The notes under the pieces: generated by a model | Told to the model about the DNA's origin: nothing | Databases searched by the model: none | The model's input: the letters and a program-made list of their open reading frames with translations, nothing else | Translations under genes and position numbers: made by a program | Assembly: GCA_035656495.1 (NCBI GenBank) | Contig: DASRSL010000009.1 | Coordinates: 1 to 63,798 of the forward strand | Origin: Roseiarcus sp035656495 | GTDB lineage: Bacteria; Pseudomonadota; Alphaproteobacteria; Rhizobiales; Beijerinckiaceae | Length of the DNA stretch: 63,798 bases | Direction of reading: 5' to 3' | In this document: one piece after another, positions 38,257 to 46,951 of the stretch | Numbering within the stretch: position 1 is the first letter of the stretch | Layout of the letters: every line of letters begins with the position of its first letter

Positions 38257-38939
38257 ATGCCTGCCGCGTGCTGGTGGTCGATGACGAACCGCAGATCCAG
38301 CGATTTCTGCATGTCGCGCTGACCGCGGCCGGCTACGAGGTTCTGACGGCCGAGACGGGCGCGCAGGCGCTGCGCCAGGCCGCGACCGGCGCGCCCGACC
38401 TCATCGTGCTCGACCTCGGGCTACCCGACCGCGATGGCAAGGAGGTCCTCGGCGAGATCCGCGCGTTCTCGCAGACGCCGGTGATCATTCTCTCCGCGCG
38501 CGATCGCGAGTCGGAGAAGATCGAGGCGCTCGATCTCGGCGCCGATGACTATGTCGAGAAGCCGTTCGCGATCGGCGAGCTGACGGCGAGGCTTCGGGCG
38601 GCGCTCCGCCGCAGGGCGAGCGAGGCCCGAGCCGATCGCCGAATCGAGATCGAGGGCGTCGTCATGGACTTCGATAAGCGCCTCGTCACCCGGGACGGCG
38701 CCGCGATCAAGCTGACGCCGAAGGAATACGATCTTCTCGCGATCCTTTTCCGCAACGCCGGACGGGTCGTCACACATCGCCAGATTCTCGCCGCCGTTTG
38801 GGGACCGGCTCATGCCGAGGACACGCAATATCTGCGCGTCTTCGTCGGCCAGTTGCGCGCCAAGATCGAACGCGACCCGACGGCCCCGAAAATCGTCAAG
38901 ACGGAAGCAGGCGTTGGCTATCGGGCTGCCGAGGCTTGA
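38253..38939 (+). CDS. kdpE: Response regulator KdpE
   Basis: 228 aa OmpR-family regulator. Receiver domain with VDDEP near the N-terminus, phospho-acceptor Asp in IVLDLGLPDRDG, and ILSARDRE and EKPF switch/Lys motifs. C-terminal winged helix (LTPKEYDLLAILFRNAGRVV, HRQILAAVWG, YLRVFVGQLRAKIE). Start ATG overlaps the kdpD stop. It should activate kdpFABC. Confidence 0.96.
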   Translation: MNACRVLVVDDEPQIQRFLHVALTAAGYEVLTAETGAQALRQAATGAPDLIVLDLGLPDRDGKEVLGEIRAFSQTPVIILSARDRESEKIEALDLGADDYVEKPFAIGELTARLRAALRRRASEARADRRIEIEGVVMDFDKRLVTRDGAAIKLTPKEYDLLAILFRNAGRVVTHRQILAAVWGPAHAEDTQYLRVFVGQLRAKIERDPTAPKIVKTEAGVGYRAAEA

Positions 38940-38977
38940 GGCGCCGCGCTGCTTGGACGTGACCTTCTGATCAAATC

Positions 38978-38995
38978 CGCGGCGCCAGCGCCGCG
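38978..38995 (+). terminator. Hairpin after kdpE
   Basis: CGCGGCGC / GCGCCGCG, a perfect 8-bp stem with a 2-base centre, 38 bases after the kdpE stop. No T tract. It separates the kdp and urt operons. Confidence 0.4.
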
Positions 38996-39127
38996 AGATT
39001 CGGCGCCTGCGACCCGAATCTCCTCTGAAAATCCGCTGGCATGCTCGTTGCGAGGTTGAAAGAGGCCCGAGCTCCTCTGGCCGGACTCAAGGCCCCATTC
39101 GATGGGGCGCACTCGACGAGGTCACGC

Positions 39128-40423
39128 ATGTCCTTGACAAAACGCATTGTTTCGCGCGCGGCGGGGACGCTGGCGCTGGGCGCGCTGGCGCTGAGCGCCA
39201 CTGCCGCCTGGGCGGAAGACACAATCAAGGTAGGCATCCTGCATTCGCTCTCGGGCACCATGGCGATCAGCGAGACGACGCTCAAAGACGTGATGCTGAT
39301 GCTGATCGACGAGCAGAACAAGAAGGGGGGCCTCCTGGGAAAGAAACTCGAGCCCGTCGTCGTCGATCCGGCCTCGAACTGGCCGCTGTTCGCTGAAAAG
39401 GCGAAAGAGCTCATCGAGAAGGACAAGGTGGCGGTCGTGTTCGGCTGCTGGACCTCGGTGTCGCGCAAGTCCGTGCTGCCGGTGTTCAAGGAAGACGACT
39501 CGATCCTCTTCTATCCGGTGCAATACGAGGGCGAGGAATCCGAGCGCAACGTCTTCTATACCGGCGCGGCGCCCAACCAACAGGCGATCCCGGCAGTCGA
39601 CTATCTGATGAGCGAGGACGGCGGCTCCGTGAAGCGCTGGGTCCTGGAAGGCACCGATTACGTCTACCCCCGCACGACCAACAAGATCCTCGAAGCCTAC
39701 CTCAAGTCGAAGGGCGTCAAGGCTGAAGACATCATGATCAACTACACGCCGTTCGGCTTCTCCGACTGGCAGACCGAGGTGTCGAAGATCAAGGCGTTCG
39801 GCTCGGCGGGCCAGAAGACGGCGGTGGTATCGACCATCAACGGCGACGCCAACGTCCCCTTCTACAAGGAGCTCGGCAACCAGGGCATCAAGGCGACCGA
39901 CATTCCCGTAGTCGCCTTCTCGGTCGGCGAAGAGGAGCTCGCCGGTCTCGACACCAAGCCGCTCATTGGCCATCTCGCGGCGTGGAACTACTTCGAATCG
40001 ATCGACACGCCGGAGAACAAGGCGTTCATCGACAAGTGGCACGAATTCATCAAGAAGCCGAACCGCACCACCAACGATCCGATGGAGGCGCACTACATCG
40101 GCTTCAACATGTGGGTGAAGGCCGTGGAGAAAGCGGGCACGACCGATCCGGACAAGGTGATCGACGCGATGATCGGCGTCGCGGCGCCGAACCTCACCGG
40201 GGGAATCGCCACGATGATGCCGAACCATCACATCACCAAGCCGGTCTATATCGGCGAGATCCAGGCCAACGGCCAGCTCAACGCCGTCTGGCAAACTCCC
40301 GGAACCGTGGTGGCGCAGGAATGGTCGCCTTATCTCGAAGGCTCTCGCGATCTCATCGCCGATTGGCGCAAGCCGCTCTCCTGCGGCAACTTCAACGTCA
40401 AGACCGGCAAGTGCGGCGGGTAG
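39128..40423 (+). CDS. urtA: Urea ABC transporter substrate-binding protein
   Basis: 431 aa. Signal peptide (GALALSATAAWA) then a type I periplasmic binding fold typical of UrtA: IKVGILHSLSGTMAISETTL, FGCWTSVSRKSVLPVF, LFYPVQYEGEE, GTDYVYPRTTNK, NDPMEAHYIGFN. These phrases separate UrtA from the branched-chain amino acid binders. ATG at 39128 with GAGG upstream; a longer in-frame start lacks support. First gene of urtABCDE. Confidence 0.95.
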   Translation: MSLTKRIVSRAAGTLALGALALSATAAWAEDTIKVGILHSLSGTMAISETTLKDVMLMLIDEQNKKGGLLGKKLEPVVVDPASNWPLFAEKAKELIEKDKVAVVFGCWTSVSRKSVLPVFKEDDSILFYPVQYEGEESERNVFYTGAAPNQQAIPAVDYLMSEDGGSVKRWVLEGTDYVYPRTTNKILEAYLKSKGVKAEDIMINYTPFGFSDWQTEVSKIKAFGSAGQKTAVVSTINGDANVPFYKELGNQGIKATDIPVVAFSVGEEELAGLDTKPLIGHLAAWNYFESIDTPENKAFIDKWHEFIKKPNRTTNDPMEAHYIGFNMWVKAVEKAGTTDPDKVIDAMIGVAAPNLTGGIATMMPNHHITKPVYIGEIQANGQLNAVWQTPGTVVAQEWSPYLEGSRDLIADWRKPLSCGNFNVKTGKCGG

Positions 40424-40447
40424 TCGCGTAACCCTCCCCGGCGAATC

Positions 40448-40488
40448 CCTTCTCCTCCCCGGCTTGATCCGGGGATTGCGGGAGAAGG
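40448..40488. repeat. REP-like hairpin between urtA and urtB
   Basis: Nested inverted repeat: outer arms CCTTCTCC / GGAGAAGG, inner arms CCCCGG / CCGGGG. It resembles the short palindromic intergenic repeats of alphaproteobacteria. In an operon such a hairpin can protect the upstream mRNA, which would favour the abundant binding protein UrtA over the permeases; that is inference. Confidence 0.5.
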
Positions 40489-40550
40489 CGGTCCGAAGAG
40501 CTGGAGGAGGGCCTTTGCGGCGACGACGATCGAAAGTTGAGCCGAGTTCG

Positions 40551-42188
40551 ATGCCGAGCGCCTTTCGCCTCGCCAGCTCGTTCCTCACGACGCCCGCGTG
40601 GACGGCCGCCTGCGCCGTCCTCGCGCTCTTCACGTGCATGACGGTCTCACCCGCCGCGCACGCCGACGCCCTCGACGACACGCTGGCCAAATTTCTCTCC
40701 GACAAGTTTTCCCAGAGCGAGAAGGCGGTCGGCGAACTGGCGGCTGAGGCGCCGCCGCAGGCCGCGGCGATTCTGGACGCGCTCGGCGACAACCGTCTGA
40801 TGATCGATCCCGCCGATCGTCTCGTGGCCTACAAGACGGGCGCTGGCGCGCTTCTGAACGCCAGGACCGGCCAGCCGATTCCCGGCGCCAACGCCGCCTT
40901 CAAGAAAGTGCGGGTCAACAATGCGCTCAGAAGCGCCATCGAAGGCGCGATGGGCTCGCTGACCCTCGCCAGTCCCGATCCGCAGAAGCGGATCGCGGCG
41001 GCCGAGGAGGTGTTCAGGACCCGCGCCGCCAAGGCGCTGCCGGCGCTCCAGGCGCAGCTCGCCAAGGAAAGCGATCCGCGCGTCGCGGACGCCCTCAAAC
41101 TCGCGCGCGCGGCGATCGCCGCGGTCAGCGACGACGCTTCGTCGCAGGACCGTCTCGCCGCGATCGAGGCCTTGAAGGCGCGTGGCGGCCAGAACGCGCA
41201 GAGCCTTGTCGATCAGATCGCCCAGAAGACGACTGATCCGCGGGTCAGAGACGCGGCGGACTCCGCCTTGTCCTCGATCCATGCGCGGCTTGCGATGTGG
41301 GGCGCAGCGCAGGACCTGTGGTACGGTCTCTCGGCCTCGTCGGTCCTTTTGCTCGCGGCGATCGGGCTCGCGATCACCTTCGGCGTCATGGGCGTCATCA
41401 ACATGGCGCACGGCGAGATGGCGATGCTCGGCGCCTATGCGACCTATGTCGTGCAGCTCCTGCTTCCGTCGTGGCTGCAGAACTGGTCGCTCGCCTTCGC
41501 CATCCCCCTTGCTTTCCTGGTCGCCGCGACGGTCGGCGTCGCGATCGAGCGCCTCGTCATCCGCTATCTCTACATGCGCCCGCTCGAGACCCTGCTGGCG
41601 ACCTGGGGCGTCTCGCTCATCCTGCAGCAGACGGTGCGCAGTCTATTCGGCGCCAGCAATCGGCTGGTGGGCAACCCGCCCTTCATGTCGGGAGCTTTCC
41701 ACGTCGGCGGGCTCGAGATCACGACCAACCGCCTCTGGATCATCGTGCTGGCGATCGCCGTATTCGCCGCTTTGCAGATTGTCCTGCGCGCCACGCCCTT
41801 CGGACTGCAGATGCGGGCGGTGACGCAAAACCGGCGGATGGCGGCGGCGATGGGCATTTCGACGGCGCGCCTCGACATGCTGGCCTTTGGCCTTGGCTCG
41901 GGGGTCGCGGGCATTGCCGGCGTCGCGCTGTCGCAGATCGACAACGTCTCGCCCAACCTCGGCCAGGGCTACATCATCGACAGCTTCATGGTCGTCGTGT
42001 TCGGCGGCGTCGGCAACCTGTGGGGAACCGCGTTCGGCGCGCTCACGATCGGCATCGCCAACAAGATCCTCGAGCCGCTGATCGGCGCCGTCCAGGGCCA
42101 GATCGTGCTGCTCGTCGTCATCATTCTCTTCATCCAGAGGCGGCCGCGGGGTCTCTTTGCGCTCAAGGGCCGCGCGGTGGAAGCATGA
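40551..42188 (+). CDS. urtB: Urea ABC transporter permease UrtB
   Basis: 545 aa. UrtB type: a signal-like N-terminus and a ~230-residue extracytoplasmic helical-repeat domain (residues ~30-250), then the permease of the LivH class with about eight helices (GLAITFGVMGVINMAHGEMAMLG, QTVRSLFGASNRLVGNP, VFGGVGNLWGTAFGA). Length suits the family. The ATG at 40551 has only a weak ribosome site; an upstream in-frame start at 40464 would include the REP-like hairpin. The stop overlaps urtC (ATGA). Confidence 0.93.
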   Translation: MPSAFRLASSFLTTPAWTAACAVLALFTCMTVSPAAHADALDDTLAKFLSDKFSQSEKAVGELAAEAPPQAAAILDALGDNRLMIDPADRLVAYKTGAGALLNARTGQPIPGANAAFKKVRVNNALRSAIEGAMGSLTLASPDPQKRIAAAEEVFRTRAAKALPALQAQLAKESDPRVADALKLARAAIAAVSDDASSQDRLAAIEALKARGGQNAQSLVDQIAQKTTDPRVRDAADSALSSIHARLAMWGAAQDLWYGLSASSVLLLAAIGLAITFGVMGVINMAHGEMAMLGAYATYVVQLLLPSWLQNWSLAFAIPLAFLVAATVGVAIERLVIRYLYMRPLETLLATWGVSLILQQTVRSLFGASNRLVGNPPFMSGAFHVGGLEITTNRLWIIVLAIAVFAALQIVLRATPFGLQMRAVTQNRRMAAAMGISTARLDMLAFGLGSGVAGIAGVALSQIDNVSPNLGQGYIIDSFMVVVFGGVGNLWGTAFGALTIGIANKILEPLIGAVQGQIVLLVVIILFIQRRPRGLFALKGRAVEA

Positions 42189-43309
42189 GTCAACGACTCG
42201 ACCGCTTGGGCTTCGCCTTCGTCGTCATCCTCGCGCTGGCGGCGATCGCCGTGCCTGTGCTGTCATTGGCCACGCCGGCCAACTCCGCCTTCAACATCCC
42301 GCCCTATCTGGTGCAGCTCTTCGGCAAGTATCTCTGCTACGCCATCCTCGCCGTCGCGCTCGACCTCGTCTGGGGCTATTGCGGAATTCTATCGTTGGGC
42401 CATGGCGCGTTCTTCGCCCTCGGCGGCTACGCGATGGGCATGTATCTGATGCGCCAGATCGGCGCGCGCGGCGTCTACGCCAATCCGATCCTGCCCGACT
42501 TCATGGTGTTTTTGAACTGGAAGGCGCTGCCCGTCGCCTGGTGGGGGTTCAACTGGTTTCCCTACGCCATGCTGATGGTCGTGCTTGTTCCCGGCCTGCT
42601 CGCGCTCGCCTTCGGCTGGTTCGCCTTCCGCTCGCGGGTGACCGGCGTCTACCTTTCGATCATCACCCAGGCGATGACGTTCGCGCTGTTCAAGGAGTTC
42701 TTCCGCAACGATTTCGGCTTCGGCGGCAACAACGGCCTGACCGACTTCAAGGACATCCTCGGCTTCTCGCTGCAATCGGCTTCGACCAAGGCCGCCTTGT
42801 TCTCGGCGAGCGCTGTCGCCCTCATCCTCGCATACTGGGTCGCGCACGCGATCGTCGGCTCGAAATACGGCAAGGCGCTGATCGCGGTGCGCGACGCCGA
42901 GAGTCGCATGCGCTTCCTCGGTTACCGGGTCGAGAACTACAAGCTCTTCGCTTTCGTCGTCTCGGCGGTGATGGCCGGCGTCGCCGGAGCGCTCTATGTG
43001 CCGCAGGTCGGCATCATCAACCCGAGCGAATTCGCCCCGGCCAATTCGATCGAGGCGGCGATCTGGGTCGCGGTCGGCGGACGGGCGACGCTGGTCGGCG
43101 CGGCGATCGGCGCGATCGCCGTCAATTTCGCCAAGACCTGGTTCACCGGGGCCTTCCCGGACTACTGGCTCTACGGCCTCGGCCTGCTGTTCGTCCTCGT
43201 GACCCTCTTCCTGCCCAGGGGCCTGCTCGGCCTAGCGCTGACCGCGCGCGAGAAGAGTCCCCGCGTGGAAGCGCCCGCCATCGCCGTCGAGGAGGGGGCC
43301 GACCCATGA
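42185..43309 (+). CDS. urtC: Urea ABC transporter permease UrtC
   Basis: 374 aa LivM-class permease. Conserved YCGILSLGHGAFFALGGYAMG, FFRNDFGFGGNNGLTDFKDI, YGKALIAVRDAESRMRFLGY and GVAGALYVPQVGIINPSEF. About nine membrane helices. Start overlaps urtB and stop overlaps urtD, each by four bases, so B, C and D are tightly coupled. Confidence 0.95.
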   Translation: MSQRLDRLGFAFVVILALAAIAVPVLSLATPANSAFNIPPYLVQLFGKYLCYAILAVALDLVWGYCGILSLGHGAFFALGGYAMGMYLMRQIGARGVYANPILPDFMVFLNWKALPVAWWGFNWFPYAMLMVVLVPGLLALAFGWFAFRSRVTGVYLSIITQAMTFALFKEFFRNDFGFGGNNGLTDFKDILGFSLQSASTKAALFSASAVALILAYWVAHAIVGSKYGKALIAVRDAESRMRFLGYRVENYKLFAFVVSAVMAGVAGALYVPQVGIINPSEFAPANSIEAAIWVAVGGRATLVGAAIGAIAVNFAKTWFTGAFPDYWLYGLGLLFVLVTLFLPRGLLGLALTAREKSPRVEAPAIAVEEGADP

Positions 43310-44070
43310 TCGCTTCCGACGATCCGGCCCTCACTTCCTCACTGCTCTATCTCGACGGGATCACCGTCTCCTTCGATGGCTACAAGGCTCTGCGCGGCCT
43401 GTCGCTGGCGCTGGCGCCCGGCGAGATGCGCGCCATCATCGGCCCCAACGGCGCCGGCAAGACGACGATGATGGACGTCATCACCGGCAAGACCCGCCCC
43501 GACGAGGGCGACGTCCTGTTCGACGGCAGGCATGATCTGACCAGGCTCGACGAGGCGGAGATCGCCTCGCTCGGCATCGGTCGCAAGTTCCAGAAGCCGA
43601 CCGTGTTCGAGAACCATACCGTCGAGGACAATTTGCTGCTCGCGACCAAGGCGCCGCGAGGCGTGCTCGCGACGTTGTTGGGCCGCGACGATCGGTCGGC
43701 GCGCGAGACGATCGACAGGATTCTCGCCACCACGCGCCTGGGCGACCAGCGTGGCCGCGTCGCCGGATCGCTGTCGCACGGCCAGAAGCAGTGGCTCGAG
43801 ATCGGCATGCTGCTCGCGCAGGACCCGAAGCTTCTCCTGGTCGACGAGCCGGTCGCCGGCATGACCGACGCGGAAACGGCGGCGACCGCCGAGCTCCTGC
43901 GGCAAATCGCGCGCGATCATTCCGTCGTCGTGGTCGAGCACGACATGGCGTTCGTGCGCGAGCTCGGGGTGAAGGTGACGGTGCTGCACGAAGGTTCGAC
44001 GCTCGCCGAGGGAACGATCGATCAGGTCAGCGCCGATCCGCGCGTCATCGAAGTCTATCTGGGGAGGTAG
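43306..44070 (+). CDS. urtD: Urea ABC transporter ATPase UrtD
   Basis: 254 aa LivG-class ATPase. Walker A IGPNGAGKTTMMD, signature GSLSHGQKQWLEIGMLL (SHGQ instead of SGGQ, typical of UrtD), Walker B LLLVDEPVAGM, H-loop VVVEHDM. Coupled to urtC. A 160-base gap with a large palindromic repeat separates it from urtE. Confidence 0.95.
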   Translation: MIASDDPALTSSLLYLDGITVSFDGYKALRGLSLALAPGEMRAIIGPNGAGKTTMMDVITGKTRPDEGDVLFDGRHDLTRLDEAEIASLGIGRKFQKPTVFENHTVEDNLLLATKAPRGVLATLLGRDDRSARETIDRILATTRLGDQRGRVAGSLSHGQKQWLEIGMLLAQDPKLLLVDEPVAGMTDAETAATAELLRQIARDHSVVVVEHDMAFVRELGVKVTVLHEGSTLAEGTIDQVSADPRVIEVYLGR

Positions 44071-44100
44071 AGCTGAAAATGGGATCGCTGCGCAGCATAG

Positions 44101-44213
44101 CTCCCTCTCGCCGCTTGCGGGGAGAGAGCCGGGCTGAGGGGCGCGGCGAATTGCCGCCGCGGCCTATCGCCCAGCCCCTCATCCTAACCTTCTCCCCGCA
44201 AGCGGGGAGAAGG
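44101..44213. repeat. Large imperfect palindrome (REP/BIME-like) between urtD and urtE
   Basis: About 113 bases forming a long imperfect hairpin: CCGCTTGCGGGGAGAGA and GGGCTGAGGGG on the left pair with CCCCTCATCC and TCTCCCCGCAAGCGG on the right. The pattern matches common intergenic palindromes of Rhizobiales genomes. It interrupts an otherwise overlapping operon, so it may have been inserted or may control urtE levels. Confidence 0.6.
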
Positions 44214-44233
44214 GACGAAGGCTCCACGGTCCC

Positions 44234-44929
44234 ATGCTGAGCGTCGAGCGCATCGATCTCTTCTACGGCGCTGCGCAGGCGCTGCGCTCGGTGTCGCTGA
44301 AGGCCCAAACCGGGCGGATCCTCACGGTGCTGGGCAGGAACGGCGTCGGCAAGTCGTCGCTCCTACGGGCCATCGTCGGCCAGCACATGACGGCCTCCGG
44401 CGCGATCCGCTGGAACGACGAGGACATGACGCGCCTGCCGGGCCACCTGCGCGCCAGGGCCGGCTTCGGCTATGTGCCGCAGGGCCGCGAGATCTTTCCG
44501 CTGCTCACCGTGCGCGAGAACCTGATGACCGGCTTCGCCGGCCTCGAGCGCGCCGACCGCGTCCTCGACGACGAGATTTTTTCGCTCTTTCCCGCGCTTT
44601 CCGACATGCTCTCCCGGCGCGGCGGCGATCTCTCCGGCGGCCAGCAGCAGCAGCTCGCCATCGCCCGCGCGCTGGTGATGAAGCCGAAGCTCCTCATCCT
44701 CGACGAGCCGACCGAGGGCATCCAGCCCTCGATCATCAAGGACATCGGCCGCGCGCTCGTCCATCTGCGCCGGAAGGGCGGCATGGCGATCCTGGTGGTC
44801 GAGCAATATTTCGAATGGGCGCGCGACATCGCCGACGACTACGCGGTGATGGACCGCGGCGCGATCGTGCTCTCCGGAACCCGGACTGAGATGAACGAGG
44901 CCGAGGTCAGGGGGCGGATGACGGTGTGA
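44234..44929 (+). CDS. urtE: Urea ABC transporter ATPase UrtE
   Basis: 231 aa LivF-class ATPase. Walker A LGRNGVGKSSLLRAIVG, signature DLSGGQQQQLAIARAL, Walker B LLILDEPTEGIQPSII, H-loop VVEQYFEWA. The end reads DDYAVMDRGAIVLSGTRTEM, and a degraded copy of this end lies at 46952-47003. Completes urtABCDE; no urease genes are in the window. Confidence 0.95.
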   Translation: MLSVERIDLFYGAAQALRSVSLKAQTGRILTVLGRNGVGKSSLLRAIVGQHMTASGAIRWNDEDMTRLPGHLRARAGFGYVPQGREIFPLLTVRENLMTGFAGLERADRVLDDEIFSLFPALSDMLSRRGGDLSGGQQQQLAIARALVMKPKLLILDEPTEGIQPSIIKDIGRALVHLRRKGGMAILVVEQYFEWARDIADDYAVMDRGAIVLSGTRTEMNEAEVRGRMTV

Positions 44930-44997
44930 AGAGGCGGGACCCCTCCCAAGGAGCCGCCGCTTGAAAATTCGAGTCTCCCTGCGCTAGCCTCGTCAGC

Positions 44998-45297
44998 GTG
45001 ACCAGATCCGCAAAGACCCTTCCGCCGCCGGCTCGCGGCGCAACGGGCCGCTGGCTTCTGCAGGACACTAAGGCGCGCTTTCCCAAGTTGGCGCGCCGCG
45101 TCCGCAGCAAGGGCCCACATCACGTAACCGTTCGCGGTCGGGACGAAGTCGTCGTCGTCTCGGCCGAGGAATATCGCCGCCTCAAGGGTGACTGGGCCGG
45201 CGTGGACCTTTTCGAAGCGTTTCAGGCCTCGCCCCATCGCGACGTGGACATGGAGCCGCAGTGGGCGGCCATGCCCGTCCGCGAGGCTGGTTTGTGA
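44998..45297 (+). CDS. Phd/YefM-type antitoxin, orphan
   Basis: 99 aa. Phd fold: WLLQDTKARFPKLARRVRSK, GPHHVTVRGRDEVVVVSAEE, YRRLKGD. The C-terminal ~30 residues would normally wrap the toxin. GTG start at 44998. Its TGA overlaps a GTG that opens only a toxin stub (next entry), so this is an antitoxin that has lost its partner. It may persist as an autorepressor-type DNA-binding protein. Confidence 0.8.
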   Translation: MTRSAKTLPPPARGATGRWLLQDTKARFPKLARRVRSKGPHHVTVRGRDEVVVVSAEEYRRLKGDWAGVDLFEAFQASPHRDVDMEPQWAAMPVREAGL

Positions 45298-45434
45298 GGA
45301 GGCGGCTCCTCGACATGTACGCTCTGTCGGAGCTTGCTACCGAAACGCCAGCTAGAGCGACAAGCGTATCATCCTTCGACGGCCGGACAGGGAGGACAGG
45401 CGATGCGGCTGGTCTCGAGCGATTTTTCCGATGA
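45294..45434 (+). pseudogene. VapC (PIN) toxin stub
   Basis: Directly coupled to the antitoxin (GTGA overlap) is a reading frame starting VRRRLLDMYALSELATETPA. The intact toxin that follows this antitoxin type usually starts with LLDTNVLSELR. Here the catalytic Asp is still present, but Thr-Asn is replaced by Met-Tyr, and after about 15 residues the frame leaves the family and ends at 45434 inside the next gene. The rest of the PIN domain, with its other acidic residues, is gone. Confidence 0.55.
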
Positions 45435-45864
45435 AGGCAGGATCCCGCGCATCTGCACCTGCGAGGGCGACGACGCGTCGCCCGCGCTCGCCTGGAGCGA
45501 CGCGCCGCCCGCGACCCGGAGCTTCGTCCTCCTCTGCAACGACCCGGACGCGCCGGACGGCGTGTGGCGGCACTGGGCGGCCTACGACATCCCGCATGCA
45601 TGGTCGCATCTTGCTCGCGGCGCCGGACGCGCGGCGGGGCGCGAGCATTTGAAGCAGGCGGTCAACGACTTCGGCCGGACGGGATACGGCGGGCCCTGTC
45701 CGCCGCGCGGACACGGCTCGCACCATTATCGCTTCGCGCTCCTCGCGCTCTCGGTCGACAAACTTGCCGTCCGCGACGGCGCCCACTGCCGGGATGTCGA
45801 GCGGGAGGCGCGCAAGCACGTCATAGCGGAGGCCACGCTCGTCGGACTCTACGAGCGCCAATGA
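45403..45864 (+). CDS. YbhB/YbcL-family (PEBP-like) protein
   Basis: 153 aa. Phosphatidylethanolamine-binding / Raf-kinase-inhibitor-like fold. The ligand-site segments are visible: CEGDDASPALAWSDAP, DPDAPDGVWRHWAAYDIP and GYGGPCPPRGHGSHHYRFAL. Biochemical role in bacteria is unclear. ATG at 45403 with GGAGGACAGG upstream. The stop overlaps the DUF3175 gene (ATGA). Confidence 0.88.
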   Translation: MRLVSSDFSDEGRIPRICTCEGDDASPALAWSDAPPATRSFVLLCNDPDAPDGVWRHWAAYDIPHAWSHLARGAGRAAGREHLKQAVNDFGRTGYGGPCPPRGHGSHHYRFALLALSVDKLAVRDGAHCRDVEREARKHVIAEATLVGLYERQ

Positions 45865-46184
45865 CGCCGCGGCGGTCCGAGCCGGCAAGCGATCCCCGCG
45901 GGAACGGCGACCGGCCGAAGCGCTGGTCGCAGGCCGTGACGCGCGGGAGCAACGCGCTCGATCTCGAGCCGGGCGTGTTCGCCTTCGACGACCCGCGCCG
46001 GATCGCGTTCTCGCTCAAGCGCTCGGCGGAGGCGAGCGCGCGCCGCAAAGCGCCACCCTACCGGTCCGCCATGTCGATGCTGACCTTCTACGTCAACCGG
46101 GCTGGCCGGTCGCTGCCGGAAGAGCGGCGGCGTGTGCTCGAGCAGGCGAAAGCGGAGCTGCGCAAGCTGTTTGGCCGCGCATAA
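45861..46184 (+). CDS. DUF3175 protein
   Basis: 107 aa. Strong family phrases: RWSQAVTRGSNALDLEPGVF, DDPRRIAFSLKRSAEAS, SAMSMLTFYVNRAGRSLP and ERRRVLEQAKAELRKLFGRA. Basic and helical, cytoplasmic, function unknown. Translationally coupled to the YbhB gene. The first ~20 residues are Pro/Arg/Asp-rich and likely flexible. Confidence 0.8.
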   Translation: MTPRRSEPASDPRGNGDRPKRWSQAVTRGSNALDLEPGVFAFDDPRRIAFSLKRSAEASARRKAPPYRSAMSMLTFYVNRAGRSLPEERRRVLEQAKAELRKLFGRA

Positions 46185-46264
46185 CCCGCCGACTCACGAA
46201 CACTTCACGCCGCAGGACATTTGATGTCTTGACATCAGAGGTCGGCGCATCAATGATGTCGACC

Positions 46265-46558
46265 ATGCGCACGACCCTGACCCTCGACGACGACTTGGCC
46301 GGACTGCTCAAGCAGCGCGCGCGGGAACTCGGCATCCCGTTCAAGGAAGCTCTCAATCGAACCCTTCGCGCTGGCTTGGGCGAGGCCGCGGCGAGTCGGC
46401 GAGCGCCCGCGCCGAAAACGATTCCGCACTCCTTCGGTTTCAGGCCGGGTATCGACGTCGACAAGCTTGGGCAGCTCGCCGACGAACTGGAGGCGGAAGC
46501 TTTCGCGGACAAAGTCCATGATTCTGCCCGACGTCAACGTCCTCGTTCACGCGCATAA
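46265..46558 (+). CDS. vapB: VapB-like antitoxin
   Basis: 97 aa. N-terminal ribbon-helix-helix domain (MRTTLTLDDDLAGLLKQRAR, ELGIPFKEALNRTL), then a toxin-binding tail with PHSFGFRPGIDVDKLGQLAD. Start chosen at the ATG where the RHH begins; an upstream in-frame start at 46229 adds 12 residues. Its 3' end overlaps vapC by 41 bases, typical of TA operons. Autoregulation at the AT-richer region just upstream is likely. Confidence 0.85.
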   Translation: MRTTLTLDDDLAGLLKQRARELGIPFKEALNRTLRAGLGEAAASRRAPAPKTIPHSFGFRPGIDVDKLGQLADELEAEAFADKVHDSARRQRPRSRA

Positions 46559-46946
46559 CGCCGATTCCGCCGTTCACGAGCAGGCGCGCCGCTGGTGGGA
46601 CGCACGTCTGGCGGGCGCGGAAGGCATCGGATTGGCCTGGGTGGTCATTCTGGGGCTCGTACGGATAACTACGAATCGCAGGGTGGTCGCGCGTCCGCTG
46701 GCCGTTCACGACGTGATGCAGCGGCTTCAAGCGTGGCTGGCGCTGCCGCAGGTTCATGTTGCGCAGCCATCGGAAACGCACTTCACGAGGCTGCGCGCGG
46801 AGCTCGAACGCCTTGGGACTGCCGCCAACCTCACGACAGACGCCCACCTCGCCGTCCTCGCGATGGAACGCGGCTATGTCCTCTATTCGACAGACGCTGA
46901 TTTCGCTCGGTTCGCCGGCCTCCGCTGGGTCAATCCATGCAAATGA
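46518..46946 (+). CDS. vapC: VapC toxin, PIN-domain ribonuclease
   Basis: 142 aa of the PIN subgroup first described in Mycobacterium. Acidic active-site residues: D5 in MILPDVNVLVHAHN, the DAHLAVLA Asp and the STDADFARF Asp; the last segment FAGLRWVNP is family-typical. Expected to cleave RNA and be neutralised by the VapB above. The ATG lies inside vapB. Looks intact. Confidence 0.87.
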   Translation: MILPDVNVLVHAHNADSAVHEQARRWWDARLAGAEGIGLAWVVILGLVRITTNRRVVARPLAVHDVMQRLQAWLALPQVHVAQPSETHFTRLRAELERLGTAANLTTDAHLAVLAMERGYVLYSTDADFARFAGLRWVNPCK

Positions 46947-46951
46947 GCCTC

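Noticed and set aside
38940..39127. Guanidine or other riboswitch ahead of urtA
   Set aside because: The 188-base gap holds a GC hairpin but no conserved riboswitch core I could recognise by eye; a covariance search would be needed to settle it.
44071..44233. CRISPR-like repeat array
   Set aside because: Palindromes here and at 40.4, 50.2 and 53.1 kb are single intergenic elements, without regular repeat-spacer order or cas genes.
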